Assembly (NCBI GenBank): GCA_021234155.1
Contig: JAJEKV010000002.1
Span: forward strand, 37,385,107 to 37,449,106
DNA from: Isoetes taiwanensis
Taxonomy: Eukaryota > Streptophyta > Lycopodiopsida > Isoetales > Isoetaceae
DNA: 64,000 nucleotides
Reading direction: 5' to 3'
Of this stretch, positions 24,815-36,997 are shown one piece after another. The notes under the pieces are model-generated. The model was not told the origin of the DNA, did not search any database, and saw only the letters and a list, made by a program, of their open reading frames with translations. Position numbers and translations under genes: made by a program. How positions within the stretch are numbered: the first letter of the stretch is position 1; every line of letters starts with the position of its first letter.

Positions 24815-25380
24815 TCTATCTCTTCAATCTGTGATTCTTAGAAGGCCAACACCTGATCTCAAAATCCCTAATGCCTAGTTTAGACCCCTTGGTTCCTATT
24901 AGATGCGTGTGCGTAGGAACCCACCCGACTCTTGAGGGGCTATGATATGACTTAGCATCATACAATGGGGCTAGCGGCAAAGTAGAGGGAGATCCCACTG
25001 GCGGTAGCGGTAGGGACCCATAGCGGGCTAGGCCTATAATCCGGTCACCGAGTGGGCGGGAATGAGTCACGACACCTCTAGCGGCAATAGTGTGCATACG
25101 CCTTCCAAGAGTTGCTGCGGTGTGGCACGGCTCTTGTTTTGGGGTTCCGATGCGAATTGCGAGATAAAATTATTAAGCCATGATTTTTGTAGTGCCCGTG
25201 GAGCCACTAGACTTCGGAAGGAGATACAAACCTTCTTGCCTCATCGGACGGGTGGTGACCTTGGAGTAATCTCGATGGGTGATACCGCTGAAGATACATT
25301 ATCCGGTATAGTCATGCGAGCGATCTAGCCACGACCTCTCGTGCATGGCTATGCGGGGAGAAGTGAAGATAGATAGTCAA
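24815..25380 (+). mobile_element. Diverged LTR fragment related to the chromovirus LTR
   Basis: Short blocks in the same order match the inner half of the LTRs at 40,916 and 52,007: gagctaggcct-like 'gctaggcctata', then 'gcctcatcggac', then 'ggagtaatc..gatgggtgatacc'. The fragment lacks recognisable LTR ends. It may be a remnant of a related element or the distal part of the LTR that starts at 23,641, split by the foldback element. Confidence 0.45.
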
Positions 25381-25635
25381 CCTAGCCATTGTTAATATCC
25401 AGCTACGCGCCATTGTTATATCTCGATCTGCATTATCTTGAGGCCTGGCGATGATTATCTCTCTAAAGAAGTCCGCGAGTATGGTTAGATAAAGACCTCA
25501 CGGCCGCGGCTAAATTAGGAAAAAGGAGATGGCAAAGGTCAGGAAGCCGAGGGGATGATGGGTTTGTAGCATTTTTGATCCACAATGGCGGAAATTTTGT
25601 TATCACAAAGCGAAACAAATAGGTAGAAGAGGCCC

Positions 25636-25990
25636 ATGGGTTATCACTGCGGAATATACATGAATTTCACAGAAGCTAAGATGGATGCAGCGAAAAGGAT
25701 GTTTTGGAATCGGTATGATTTGATTCTCTTAACTGAAACGCTGGCAACATCAAACTTCCAGCTGCCAACCCTATATGGTTTTCAAATCATGGGCGCATAT
25801 GGAGCGAGGAAAAGAGGCAGGCATGGTAGGGGCATTGGCGGTATTGTTGCGCACATGCTAAAGATCTGATACATAAGCATATCTCTTTTGAGCGAAGCAC
25901 ACTTTTGGACGGCAGCATATATGGCTGAAAATTGAGACAAGGTGATATCACCTTCATAGCAATATGCTATTATGCACCCTCACGGGCATG
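25636..25990 (+). pseudogene. Second LINE: endonuclease N-terminal part
   Basis: The frame reads NRYDLILLTETLATSNFQLP, then GRHGRGIGGIVAHML. After frameshifts it continues IWLKIET and GDITFIAICYYAP. This is the order DL-I-LL-TET, P-GF, RG-GG-, W-KI and DI-F-CYYAP of LINE apurinic-like endonucleases, which nick target DNA to prime reverse transcription. The coding sequence is broken by frameshifts and is separated from its continuation at 27,240 by about 1.2 kb of unrelated repeat DNA. Confidence 0.75.
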
Positions 25991-25999
25991 CCAATATAC

Positions 26000-27230
26000 C
26001 ACGGGATGGCATTCTGTAACCAATCCTTTTCATGGCTTCTGGCGCAAGCGCTTTGTTAAAGAGAAAGGCAATGCCGATTCTGTGCAATAGCAGCTAAGAT
26101 GAAATTCCTGGATGGGGCCGCTATCTTGCTCTTCTATTTATACCGCCTTCTTCCTCATTTCCGATACATCGGCGTTCTCTTGAAATCCTTTCTATTACGC
26201 TCATTTTGGCTCTGAAGTCCCCTCCCTGGAGTATATTTGAGAGCGTTTCATTTCTTCACCCTGCTTCGTTTTCATATTTAGTTCCTTTGTTGAAGTTGCT
26301 CCTTTCTTTTTTAGTCTATACTGTCTAATCTTCTTTACTTCACCAGTCACCTTGCTTGGCCACGATATCCTCCATGCCTCCTTCAGCATCTTTTTGGAAG
26401 TGCATATGTTCTTATTTTCATGTTTCGGTGTGGCTCTGTCGCCTCTGAGACTTTCTTATCATTTGTTCTTTCTCAGCGTGGTTATGGCCTTGAATATGAT
26501 TTCTTGTTATTTTTCTTGGCGGTAAGTGATATTTTATTTATTCATTCATGTTTTCTCTCGGTGTGGCGTTGTAGCCTCTCGATCAATATTTTATTCATAT
26601 TTTCTCGTGATGGCGTTGTTGCCTCGAGAATCATATTTATTGGTTTTCGGTGATGGCCCGGCTGTAGCCTCACGAGGTAGCCTGTCGGTTGTATTTTCCC
26701 TTGATGGTCATTCCATGAGCCGGTTCGATTAGTCGGTACATTGTTCTCTCATTATTACGGAGCCTCAGGAGTCGTCTTGCCTATGGCATTTAACTTATTA
26801 TTGAGTTATTTTTTCTTTCAGCCTTGATTAAAGTTGTTTCAGGTCTTATGGTTGCCATATCGTGGGGTCGTTCTTTCTCGGCATTAATACGGAGCCTCGA
26901 GTCTTCTTGCTATGGCATCTAACTCGTGTGAGTTATTTTTCTTTCAGCCTTGATTACGTAGGATTGTTTAAGGCTTTGTGGTTCCCGCCATAGTCGTGAA
27001 GTGGAGTGCTTCAACTATTTTAGCAGGTTTCCTCAAAAACCTAAGAAGGCGTGAAGCGTGGTTCTTCTTCGTTGAGGAGGCGATCTTAGGGTCTTCTCAA
27101 CTTTGCATCAATAGTGGCCGGATTAAACCATTTTTATGTTGTACTCTTCAGTTTCGTTATGCTCACCGATGATTGTCTAGTTTTGAGGAGCATTTAAAGT
27201 TCATATTTCAAATTTATCTATCCTAGTGAG
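26000..27230. repeat. Repeat-rich insertion inside the second LINE
   Basis: The stretch separates two parts of the LINE endonuclease. From 26,418 to 26,730 there are several degenerate copies of a unit of roughly 60-70 bases with 'ttctcggtgtggcgttg' and 'gcctc'. At 26,754-26,854 and 26,884-26,990 a unit of about 100 bases is repeated ('acggagcctc', 'atggcat', 'gagttattttt', 'tttcagccttgatta'). No gene is seen. Ends of the insertion were not defined. Confidence 0.6.
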
Positions 27231-27239
27231 GGATCCATT

Positions 27240-27600
27240 TGTACTCAATGTTTTACAAAGCTCAATGAGAACACCACTTCCTTATCGACCAACTACTTGT
27301 TTCGCCGGACCCATCCTAGAATGTCATTTTAGTTGGAGATTTTAATGAGTAGAACAAAGGGCAACAAGGCTACATTTGAATGTGATGGTGATCATGCGTT
27401 TAGAGGAAGTGTCGATGAGAATTTTATCTGGAACAGCTATGACCAAACAAGAACCGATGGGAGATTACTTCTTTGGATTATGTGCCTAGCGCAAAACTTA
27501 AGATCTTGAATGGAGCAAAGTTTGCTTGAATCAGCGAGATCCACTGTGACATGGATGGGGTGAGTCTGATAGACTATCCCCAATAGCTCAATAGATAGTG
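27240..27600 (+). pseudogene. Second LINE: endonuclease C-terminal part
   Basis: Near 27,318 the sequence reads VILVGDFNE, the GDFN motif of LINE endonucleases. It is followed in shifted frames by LLLDYV-like and LKILNG blocks that match the usual G-LLL.LC...LKILNG spacing. Stops and frameshifts are frequent. Confidence 0.7.
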
Positions 27601-28439
27601 ACATTGTTGAATGTTTTGAGATTGGGGACAAATACATAGAATCGAGGATCACCACAGTATGTTTCATTTTGAAAATGGAGTCCAAAAGGATATCGAATAA
27701 AAAAAGCATCGAGCTCCGGACTCAATTATGCCAAATCCGGAGAAGCATATAAAATTGGCAATGAGCAAGCAGGAATGGAAGATTTGTCTCGGAAGCTAAT
27801 GCTTTCGGGCTTTTAGCAGGGCCATCCTGTAGATCTTTGACTTCGTTTGGTAGATGCTTGAAAGGTCTTAGGCAAAGCCGTGCAATTCGTGGTTTGACGA
27901 AGAATGCAAAGCGTAAGCTGCTTCCTAAAGGTAATAAATCTGGAGACCAAAGTGATGCAGTCTAGTGAAGGAAATCGCATTTCTCTCTAAAAGACAAGCG
28001 ATTTAGAAGTGCTCTTACAGTGAGAAATCGAAGCTGATACGGTCCAAAACGTTGACCAAGGAAAAGATGGTTGAGATTAATACAAATGAGCTTCTAGACC
28101 TAGTAAGAAGCATATATCATGTTCCAAATGCCAGCCGGATACCTGCTTGAGACATCACATGTGATCTTTTATAGAAGCGGATGTTAAAGAACAGCTGGAA
28201 GCAAGTATCAATGGAAAGAGCATCGACTTAGAGAACTGTCGGTTAAGGTTGCTTAAATGGGGTGAAATTATAATACCAATTCTTACTTCGATTCTTTGAA
28301 TACTTATTTGTGAGATGGGTCCTGAATTGAGTTGTTGCGGTTTATTTCGATTACACAAATCCCGGGTAACAAATATGAAATTAAAAAATTCTGAGCGATA
28401 ATGATTGGAAGTGTCTTTGCTAATATCTAGGAATTCACT

Positions 28440-28920
28440 TGAAAGTAAAATTAAGTAGCTGGGCTGAAGAGAAGGCAAAGCGAGGAGCAAAGGTCAAACT
28501 GGCTTGAGTTAAACATAGCACACTTGATCATCGCTATTTTCATTCTCTAAGGGGCGAGGCTAAGAGACCGAGGAAAGGCTTTATACATTAGCATTTTAGA
28601 TTTCTCCTAAAGCTTTTGACCGCGATTCTGCGTTTAGGACTGGACATTAGAATGGAGAATTAGAGTTCCATTTATTGAGAGGAATGCGGTGGCGGGCTTT
28701 ATGAAGAGGTCGGTGGCTTATCTAAAGGAAAAATTTTTGAGCTCTACGATTGGAGTGAAGCGGGGGTTGCCCACATTTGTCATCGACACTATTTGGAGGC
28801 TCTTTATTGTGACTTCGAAGAATGGTTGAGCACTACGAATTTATCACGAGACTCACTTGGAATACTTTGATCAAATATTACTATATGCGGGGAGCGGGGG
28901 TATTAAATTTTGCTGACCCC
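28440..28920 (+). pseudogene. Second LINE: reverse transcriptase core
   Basis: Ordered blocks match a LINE reverse transcriptase: WAEEKAKRGAKVKLA with the stop-interrupted HSTLDHRYFHSL (the usual W....R..W...G..NTK.FH), then LDF and KAFDR across a frameshift, then GVKRGLPT (usual GVKQGCPLSP), then ILLYAG where the catalytic YADD is expected. The Asp pair is lost (YAGS). The enzyme is inactive. Confidence 0.75.
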
Positions 28921-29829
28921 TAAATGTTTTTCTATTCAAATTAAGGTTAGCGAAACCTATGAAAAACAAAAGTTCTTAGTTTTTTTTTCTTGGCGAAATT
29001 TTATAAAATAAAGCCCACTTTAATTATCTTCCCACTTGGCTAAAATGTAAAATTTATGTGACATGAAATTACGATGTTGGCTAATTTTTCTTGGTCCCGA
29101 TTAAAAGTGCAACTGTTTAACTTCAAACTTTAAGCGATTAGTACATGAATGACATTGATTCAATAGCTTCTTTTACAAAATGATAACAAAGTTGTTCAAA
29201 GTACAATTCATAAGGAACAAACAACTATCGTTTGAAGAATGTTTCGTTGGGGTCAAATGCATCAAATGGTGAATTTGGTGATAAAGCCCTTTAGGGTCAA
29301 CAATTGCAAGAAGAGAGCACTACTATTTAAAGCTTAAAATGCGCATCATGTAACATTCTTCATAGCATTTAACCTAAACAACTTATAGATACAAATTCAA
29401 AATATGATTGAGGTAGCTAATGGCAATTCCTAAATGAAAAGAGGTCCACGAGATAAGAATTGGCATGGCTATTTGAATTGACAGGGAGTTCTCTAATCAA
29501 CTTTAGAAGCGTTGATTACACCATCGACAAACAATCAGGCTAAACTCTAAGTTGAATTTACCTTTTGGAGTGGCTAAATTATGCTTTCTAAAAATTGCCT
29601 TCATAAACTTTAGCCATGAAATTTGACTAGGGAGTCTAAAAATGCGCCATTTGGTAATTTGTACTCTTTATTACCGATATGCGGAGATGATGTAGTTTAT
29701 TATCGACACACAAGAGGGATGACGGCATTTAAATAACTTAGCCTCATTTTGATATGAGGAGGCATGAGAAGGTGAATATGAAAAGACCAAATGTATGAGT
29801 GTTTGAGTAGGTCAATTACTATAAGGATC

Positions 29830-30170
29830 AGTTGAGTTGGTGAAGAGTTATAAGTATCTTGGCTTAGAAATTTGCTCTAATTACGGATGGAAGAATGTGT
29901 AAACAAGAGAGTTAGGGAGGTAAAATGCATTGTATAGCATGTGGACAAAGATGTCTAGGATCTCTCTTCCAGGGTGGAGCCTACGGCCGAATGCTTTTAG
30001 AACAACGGTCCAAGCTGTGGTTTATATGGTGTTCAAATATGGGGCGATCAAATCGCCTTCTCTATGGCTAAAAGTAAGAAAGTGTTTTGAATGTTTTACA
30101 GGAAAAGAACTTGGGGTAAAGAAACAAATTCCATATGCTATTCTATTATGCGAAGCAATTGTGCTCTAAG
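29830..30170 (+). pseudogene. Second LINE: connection region after RT
   Basis: VELVKSYKYLGLEICSNYGW and KCVNKRVREVKC correspond to the FKYLG-I-...W..H...R...G LINE segment that follows the RT thumb. Further on, VVYMVFKYGA and ELGVKKQIPYAILLCEA match the V-YG-..WG and GVK..TPY-..LCE blocks. Between 28,920 and 29,780 there is AT-rich sequence with no LINE match, a probable insertion or very decayed part. Confidence 0.65.
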
Positions 30171-30858
30171 CTTGAAGAGGGATTGTGTCAAACTCTTACC
30201 TACATCACAGAGTGAACACTTGATAGATCGAGAACGCCGGTAGTAGCCCTCTTTGAGAAATAACTCAAGATAATGGCTGGATGCAAGAAGTTGTCGATGG
30301 TTTCAGCGATGGGGGATGAAGAGCGAGATTGGCGGGATCTTACGATGAAAGGGATTAGGGATCTAGTCAAGGGAAAGTTATGGAGAGAGCTTTGGGGAAG
30401 CGAAGGGGGTCAGGATGGAATTTTTATAAGGCGTGGGAGTAAATCCCATGCTTGTATTTGCTGACCAGGATTACCTAAAGTAAGTCACATTCATTACAGG
30501 ATAAGAAGGACACTAGCGAGGAGTCTGAGAACAAGCTCACATAAGCCTACATGTGGAGATTCAGTGCGTTGGAATGGTACTCTAGGCTGGAATGTTTATG
30601 CAGCTGTGAACATCATGTTGAATGAAGCACATACCTTCTTAAGATGCGAGATATTTGGAAATTGAATAGATATCAGGATGAATCTTATGATTTCTATACA
30701 CTTTTCTGGATAGATCCAAATTCCTTGAGTAGATATTTTTTAGAAGTTGAACAACATAGATCCTTGTTGTTAAAATGTTATGTGATGTATAGATTTTCCT
30801 TTGGAAAACATATGTGTAGTTCTTTGCTTCTTGCCCTTAAAGGGCTTTAAATTCTAAT

Positions 30859-30890
<32 letters not shown>
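30171..30890 (+). mobile_element. Second LINE: 3' end with ATT microsatellite tail
   Basis: Broken coding sequence continues to 30,850 (a 68-codon frame at 30,644 reads RDIWKLNRYQDESYDF). The element ends with TTTAAATTCTAATCTC followed by about ten ATT repeats (30,862-30,890). A simple-repeat tail instead of poly-A is typical of RTE-like and some other LINE groups. Confidence 0.6.
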
Positions 30891-31798
30891 GGAGGAGTCT
30901 GAGCTTGGGTAGGAGCTATTCTATTTTATGATGTAGTATTGTTTATGATGGATCTATGGATGGATAGATGGTAAGTCATTATTTAATTAAAGTGGGACTC
31001 ATTCCATTCCCACTTTTGGAACTCTGTTAATTTACACAAAGAAGCACCTCGACCGAAAATTGGCCATAATTTACAATTTACGTCTATTAGGTGTGCATCA
31101 AGATTTTCTTCGAGTTTTCCTAGATAGCATGGCCGAAGTGAACAATACAGCGTAAACATAAGAATTTCGTACCAAGGTTCTAATGGAAAATTAATTTTTA
31201 TTAATAAATTGGAGTCGAGAACAAGAACAATGCAACTCAAACATAGGAATTTCATTATAGATTAGAGCAAGTTCAGTTGGAAAAGATTCTTAGTTGAACA
31301 TTTTGGCTCTATTTTCTTAGGTGGGTAGACAAAGAGATCCACAAATTCAAGAAAATTAAACAAATTGTTTACTTAATCGCAAAATACTAGTTTGAGATAC
31401 CTTATATATTTATAAATGGGCTCATTACAATATATATATTCACCCAGTGGGTGAAGAGACCATGAGTAGTGCGTATGGGCATAATGATTACACCCTCTTC
31501 ACACATGAACCGCCTCCTAGTGCAAAGTAGCGTGGAGCTCTCTCAAGTCGTAGAAACAACTTGGTGATAGAAATTTGTATGAGAAGTTCCTTCATGGGTC
31601 GATGCTTGCCTCTCCAACGATGTATGCCACCCTCTTCACCATCTTTCTTGATGAATTGGTCTTTTCATTTGCTCCCAAGCATGTACTATGCAGTGAGAGA
31701 TAAGGACTGCAAGACAAAATCAGTTAGTCAAGTGATGCTACAGGGCAACTCAAATGGAAATAAAACACAATTCTTGGGCCATTTTTGAAAATGCGGGC
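30891..31798. other. No recognisable gene
   Basis: AT-rich sequence. Open frames on either strand (minus 31,255-30,983, plus 31,561-31,788) show no domain. A short direct repeat of 'gaaattc..accaaggttc' type words is present near 31,150. Confidence 0.4.
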
Positions 31799-32180
31799 TG
31801 AGGGGCCTTTTCGACTCGCGGTGAAAGGCGCTTTCGAAGAAAAACTGCAGTCGAGGAAGGACTTTCGACTTCGTGAGTCGAGAAGAGGCGTCAAGCGGCA
31901 GCTGGTTTTAAGGGAATTGAAGGCCTTTCATTTCATGAGTCGAGAAGGCGACTCAAGCGGCAGGAGTTTAAGGGGTGAAGGTCTTTCGACTGCAGCGAGA
32001 GTCGAGAAAGCGACTCAAACGACGGAGTTTAGAGACCGAGAAGGCCTTTCGACTCGCGAGTGAAGAAGCGATAAGCAGCGAGGTTTTAGGGGTCGAGGAA
32101 GGCCTTTCGACTGTGAGTCGAGAAGAAGCGGCTTTCGCCAGCGGAGTTTACCCGGTCCGGGAAAGGCGTCGAGGTGAAGC
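31799..32180. repeat. Minisatellite, about six units of 58-63 bases
   Basis: Each unit starts with ggcctttcgactcg or a variant, continues 'gagtcgagaag' and 'gcgactcaagcggc', and ends 'ggagtttaaggggtcgaa'. Units begin near 31,800, 31,859, 31,920, 31,978, 32,041 and 32,099. The array is GC-richer than its surroundings. The two overlapping plus-strand frames inside it simply reflect the repeat. Confidence 0.9.
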
Positions 32181-32582
32181 ATCGCAGTTCTAAGGCCCTC
32201 AAAATAAAAAGCAGTCTAAAGCTCTCAAGATGAAAAACACAAGTCTAAGGCCATTTAGAGTGAAAACACAGGTCAGAAGCGGTAAAAATGATTAACTTTC
32301 AAACATCATATCGCCAATACTATACCTTTGTTCCAAATGTAAATCAAACATACAACAAATGTGGCGAACCTACTTGCCTACAAACATAGTTTTTCTACCT
32401 CCAATATCATGGAGTGCAAATCGTTATTAGTTGCACCGTATACCTCATTTTAAAGTGCGCGCCATACCTGTCATTTTCTATGTATACACCAGACCAAAAA
32501 TGAAACCCCTCCCCTCCATCTGTTCCTTTTTAGTATGTCAATGTTTTCTAATAAATACAATATCTATGCTATATATTTTCTA
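32181..32582. other. Non-coding stretch
   Basis: It begins with two or three short repeats of 'aaggccctcaa/aaagctctcaa' with 'atgaaaa' near 32,190-32,270, then AT-rich sequence with no recognised feature. Confidence 0.4.
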
Positions 32583-32700
32583 ATAGACCAACCCCTATGG
32601 CAACATAATAGACCATCCCCTGGAAAAAATAGACCATCCCTATGGCAACATAATAGACCATCCTGAAAAATAGACCATCCCCTATGGCAACATAATGTTT
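32583..32700. repeat. Tandem repeats on 'aatagaccatcccctatgg'
   Basis: The block aatagaccatccc(ct)atggcaacat occurs three times in full. Shorter aatagaccatcc pieces lie between, giving an alternating array. Confidence 0.85.
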
Positions 32701-34445
32701 AAAAGCGTATTTTTTTCAAATATTTTACCCTTTGGCCTAATACCGCACTTTTCTGCCCATGTGGAAATTCAAAAAAATTTCAAGCGTATTTTTTTACCCC
32801 CTTTCTAATAGCCCTTTTTTCCGCCCATGGTTGAAATTCAAAATTTGGTACACACCTTTGAGGCGAAAATCCTTTGTACCAGTTGGACTCTTTCTTTCGA
32901 GGAAGAAGCTCCCCATAGCCATAGCTCCACGAGATTGACCCCAGCGGCTTCACGACTATGGAGGCGACATAGGCCTCTAAGTTTTATTTCCTTTGTTTTA
33001 GTAGAAGCCATGGTCTAGCATTCAAACTCCCTCGATCGAGCAAAGGAGAGAAAGAAGGAGGCGGATGAAGAAAATGCCGGATCAAAGGATCGTCCGGATC
33101 AAAGATGAAAGAATGGGAGATGCAAGAATCGGCGAGGAGGAAGAAAGAAGGAGGCCGATCCGCCAAAACCGGTTGTAGAAGGCGCAAGAAGGGAAGAACA
33201 CACGGAAGATGTGAAGCCCGGCCGGATCTGAAGGACGCCACGTATGAGCGCCCGGTGGATGCGAAACCGGCGGATACGAGAAGTAGGACTTGGATATGGC
33301 AGATTTGGGCATACATGAGCGCCATCGCAGTTTGGGCATACGGAGATGCGGCGGCGAACAAGCGAGGAAGGGCCTGTTTGTAAAGGCTCTTTTCTTTCTT
33401 GTGATTTGATGCTTGATGTGGATGATACGGCGGTCGATGCGTGCCATAACCATGAAATCCGGGAGGGCAAGCGGGATTTAAGTGCTTCAAACCTCGTGGC
33501 CGGGAACCCAAGTGCAAGTTACAAACTCTGCGGCTTATTTCTTCGTGCACCTTTGCAATGGAAGCAAAACAAGAATTAAGAAGCGAGAATGGAAACTGGC
33601 CGGAAGAGTCGACTTCAGTCTTCATATAATAATATATTGGAGCTTACGCGGCGAGATCTTGGATTAGACTTACGCTGGCCGAGGGTCTTGAGAACCTACA
33701 AATTGCAATACGGGTAAAAAGATACACCAAACTCGGATAATATGCTAATCAGCGGGTTCTTGATTTGGAACTATCTTTGGGGAATCATTTCTTTGGAACG
33801 GGCTTGGAGTTGCATCTCCTCAGCTGCCTCCTTAGCGGCTTCAAAATTTCTATATGCTAACATTGGAAACGAAGCGAGATATGAACGGCGTGGAGCGATA
33901 CATGGGAGGCTACTCATGCACGGAATGAATTACATGTTACAAAACATTCCAGCGGGGATGGGCCGATCGGTCGCCGGTCAAGATTGAGATTCCTCAGCCC
34001 GGGCATGGAAGAGCTACAAAACATCGGTGGAGTTTTATGTGCAACCAAAAGTGAAAGTGGGCCAGCGCATTTCAATGTGAATCTTTCGTTTCGAGGCTGA
34101 GTGGTATATGCTTGAAGGATGGGCGCCATCTGAAGCGGAGGATTGCTTTTGGGTATTATCTAGCGTTTGTCTGCGATTAAATTAGGAATCTCTATTTGAA
34201 GCCGAGCTTCAAATCTCTATTAATACTTGATGCGAGAGAAGAAGCATGCCGTGATGTATGGGCGATGCCCTTTCACTTTCTTTGCAAATTAAGGAAGCAA
34301 TGAGTATGTTATGTGATTATCTATATCCGCGGCATGAGTATCGGTTCCCTTAGGTTATAAGCATCAAAGTATGCGCTCCATCAAAGAGTGGAAGCTCCAT
34401 CAAAATGGTGTTTTCAATTCATTCCACTAGTCGAAGAGGAGAAAA
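32701..34445. other. Unrecognised, relatively GC-rich stretch
   Basis: At 32,984-33,625 the minus strand has a 213-codon open frame, and other frames on both strands are also open. The predicted protein is rich in Pro, Ser, Arg and His without a domain, and purine-rich coding-like words run on the plus strand. It may be decayed retrotransposon gag, but nothing diagnostic is visible. Confidence 0.35.
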
Positions 34446-34532
34446 TGATTTATATTTTTTGTGTAGTTATTTATTTAATTAAATTAATTAAATTATTTAT
34501 TTTATTAATTTATTTAATTAATTAATTAAATT
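34446..34532. repeat. AT-rich TTAATTAA-type low-complexity tract
   Basis: The stretch is almost entirely A and T, made of ttatttaattaaattaatt-like words with self-complementary taattaatta stretches. It borders the C/T tract on its left. Confidence 0.9.
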
Positions 34533-34830
34533 ATGCTTACCCCCTTCCCTTGCCTTGCCCCTCTTCTCCCTTGCCCTTGCCACCTTCCCCTTGCTTGCCT
34601 TGCCCTTGCCCCCTTCTCCCTTTTGCTGTCCCTTCTCCTTCCCCTTCCGTTCCCCATGCCTTGCCTCTCCTGCCCCTTCTTCTCCCTTGCCCTTCTCCTT
34701 CCCCCTTCCCCTTCCCCTTGCCCCTCCCCGCTTTCGTTCCCTTGCCCCTTGCCTCTTTGCCCCTTCTTCTCCCCTTGCCCCTTCTTCTCTTCCCCCTTCC
34801 CCTTCCCCCTTGCCCCTCCCCTTTCGATCT
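34533..34830. repeat. Long polypyrimidine (C/T) tract
   Basis: About 300 bases consist almost wholly of C and T on the plus strand, with periodic single G in 'ccttgcccctt' words. Because stop codons are scarce in such sequence, all frames on both strands are open; these are not genes. Confidence 0.95.
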
Positions 34831-36236
34831 CTAGCTCCAACTTTTAAATTTGAGTCCATTTTCAGGCCAGTCCCAAAATTCAAGATTTGTCCCTTTAATT
34901 AAATACGACTTTGGTACTACCCTTGGTAGCAGTACCGGATCTCCTTGACCCTACACTTGGAATTTGACCCATGGCGGACCTTCTTAGGAAAGGGGTTGGT
35001 AGTGGAGGCTTACTTTCAACCACATTAGGCTGCCTTTGTGGACTTGACCTCTATGTCACCGATTATCAGTAATTGTAGCCAGTTCATGCGGCGTAGATAA
35101 AATCTTGCATCTTTGCTTCTTGGAACCATTCGAGTACCGAGGGAAGAAAAGAAAACTCCTCTTGCCTTGACGAATCTCCAACATGGGCTGGACATTCTAT
35201 TTGTCCAGAAGGGCCTTCTTCATGTAAGAGACTCCCCATGTGTTGGGGTGCAGCCTGTGTCACATTCTTCGGTAGAATCTTGATCACATTTGTTGAAGAA
35301 CCAACATGTTGACCTTTGGAAGTACCAACTGCTAAGGAGAGCTCTTCAGAGTCACATGTTCAACACAACCTCTAATATTATCGAATATAGGGGCATGTGC
35401 AAAGAATTTAGTTGAGGCTGCAACAAATGAGGTAGAAACTGGAACAACAAGCTGAGAAGAGGAAATAGTTGAAAATCTTGCCTCAGTTGAACTCTTGCTC
35501 CCCCCTCTTGCTGGTGCAGTTCTTCCTCCTCGGGCTCATCCTCCTCGTTTTCGTCCGGGTGTGGTTCTTTGATAATCACGCTTCCCTACACTTATCTTCA
35601 CGCCTCTTTTTCCGCGTCTCCCTTGCCCTCGTCTCCCTCCCTCCCTTTTTCTTCGCATTCTTTGGCTCCTTACTCTTTTATTTCTACTGCTTTGGGGTTA
35701 TACATTGTTACCCGAGGTTGCTCACTGCTTGCTCCTCCACCACTCTTCATTGTTGGGATTACTCACATTTGCCAAGATTGCTCTGCTACTTGCTCCTAAA
35801 CTTGAGAGGGGACACTACGGTCTCCCGATTTCTCCAGGAGCCTCGCGATCATTCACTGAGTGCTGGTCGTTGTCCTCCAAGGTGATCACGATTCCTTTGA
35901 AGAGCTTGAATGACTAGGTTTGTTAATACAGCCTAGGCCATGTATCGCGAGTGCTTCAACATTCAGATTGCAGACAAGATTCTTCCCACCCTTCCTAGCT
36001 ATGACTGATCCCTTTTTAGAGCTCTTGCCTCTATCAATGATCGACTATATAATATTAGCTCCTTTAGATCGTGATCCTCATGGGCCCATTTTGTTCGGTG
36101 GACACTCTGCGACAGCTTCGGAGATTAGCTTACTACAATTTGGGAACTTCTAAAGAGTAGAGATGCTTCCAAAGATTTTAGTGGCTACTTTTCTTAAGAG
36201 TAAATTTATTATAACTATGGCTTATTAATTAAGGTG
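34831..36236. other. No recognisable gene
   Basis: Open frames (plus 35,469-35,885, minus 35,579-35,352 with a Glu-rich run) have no recognised domain. The 35,480-35,660 part is again pyrimidine-rich (ctcc/ttcc words). Confidence 0.4.
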
Positions 36237-36993
36237 TGTTATGGACTAAGGGCAAGTCGCGCTAGTGGGCCTTGGGACCCGGACTCTGCATTGGGAATGC
36301 CACGGGGTGGCTTGGGAATGTCCCGAGCAGTAATACCGCCTAAGGGCGGCATAGGGGTATTTTCTAATGGCAAAACTTTCGAATGTTAAGGTGGCCTTTT
36401 AATTAAATTCTAAAGCTAAAAGCCACTAAACCTTTGAATTGGGGGCATGACGTGGCTCAATGTTATTGGTTGATGGTTGTAAAAGGGGAATTCAGACCAA
36501 ACTTCGTGGTTGCAATCTGACCTGCGGATTGGCAAAAAGCCCGATCGGGGCTATTGTTGCTGAATCTTGCTCGGAGAATAGACCCGCTTTTTTTCAAGCC
36601 AATCTTGGCCTTAATGGCCCTATAAAGGGCCCAGGGCGTTTTTTGAATACGGTTTTCTTGGAAAGCAACAATTGGAGCAATCCGCCCACAGTCACTGATC
36701 TTGTTGCTAGTTTTGATCAATTTCAATTGATTGAACATCAATTGACTGTTCTAAGCTACTCCACTTTTGGTGTTAGTTTTGAAGAGTGCTTTCTGTTCTT
36801 AGGTGTTTCTGACTGCTCTTTTGAGCAATTTTGTTGTTCTTGACGGTATCAAGTTCTCGTGTTAGGACTTCTAAAAGCTAGGCTTCAAGGGATGATCCTG
36901 GAGGTCTCAGTAAGCTCAGGGAGTTCACGGTTGTGGAGAATTCTGAAGAATTCTAGGTAGCCTTGATCTTATCTACTTTTGTAGGCGTTGACA
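36237..36993 (+). mobile_element. 5' LTR of a decayed gypsy element
   Basis: The segment begins TGTTATGGACTAAGGGCAAG and ends GTAGGCGTTGACA, so it has TG..CA ends. A TATA-like CCTATAAAGGGCC lies at 36,619. A primer-site-like sequence follows its 3' end, and gag-like coding comes after. No matching 3' LTR is visible in the window. Confidence 0.7.
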
Positions 36994-36997
36994 ATTT

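Noticed and set aside
31799-32180. CRISPR-like array
   Set aside because: Units are adjacent imperfect repeats without unique spacers, and the context is a plant genome; this is a minisatellite.
32984-33625. Minus-strand open frame of 213 codons
   Set aside because: Three other frames over the same interval are also open, composition is Pro/Ser/Arg-rich without any domain, and there are no splice or promoter hints. Treated as chance in GC-richer DNA.
34518-34902. Five overlapping long open frames on both strands
   Set aside because: They lie in a C/T low-complexity tract where stop codons hardly occur; the products are Pro/Leu/Ser or Gly/Lys/Glu repeats.
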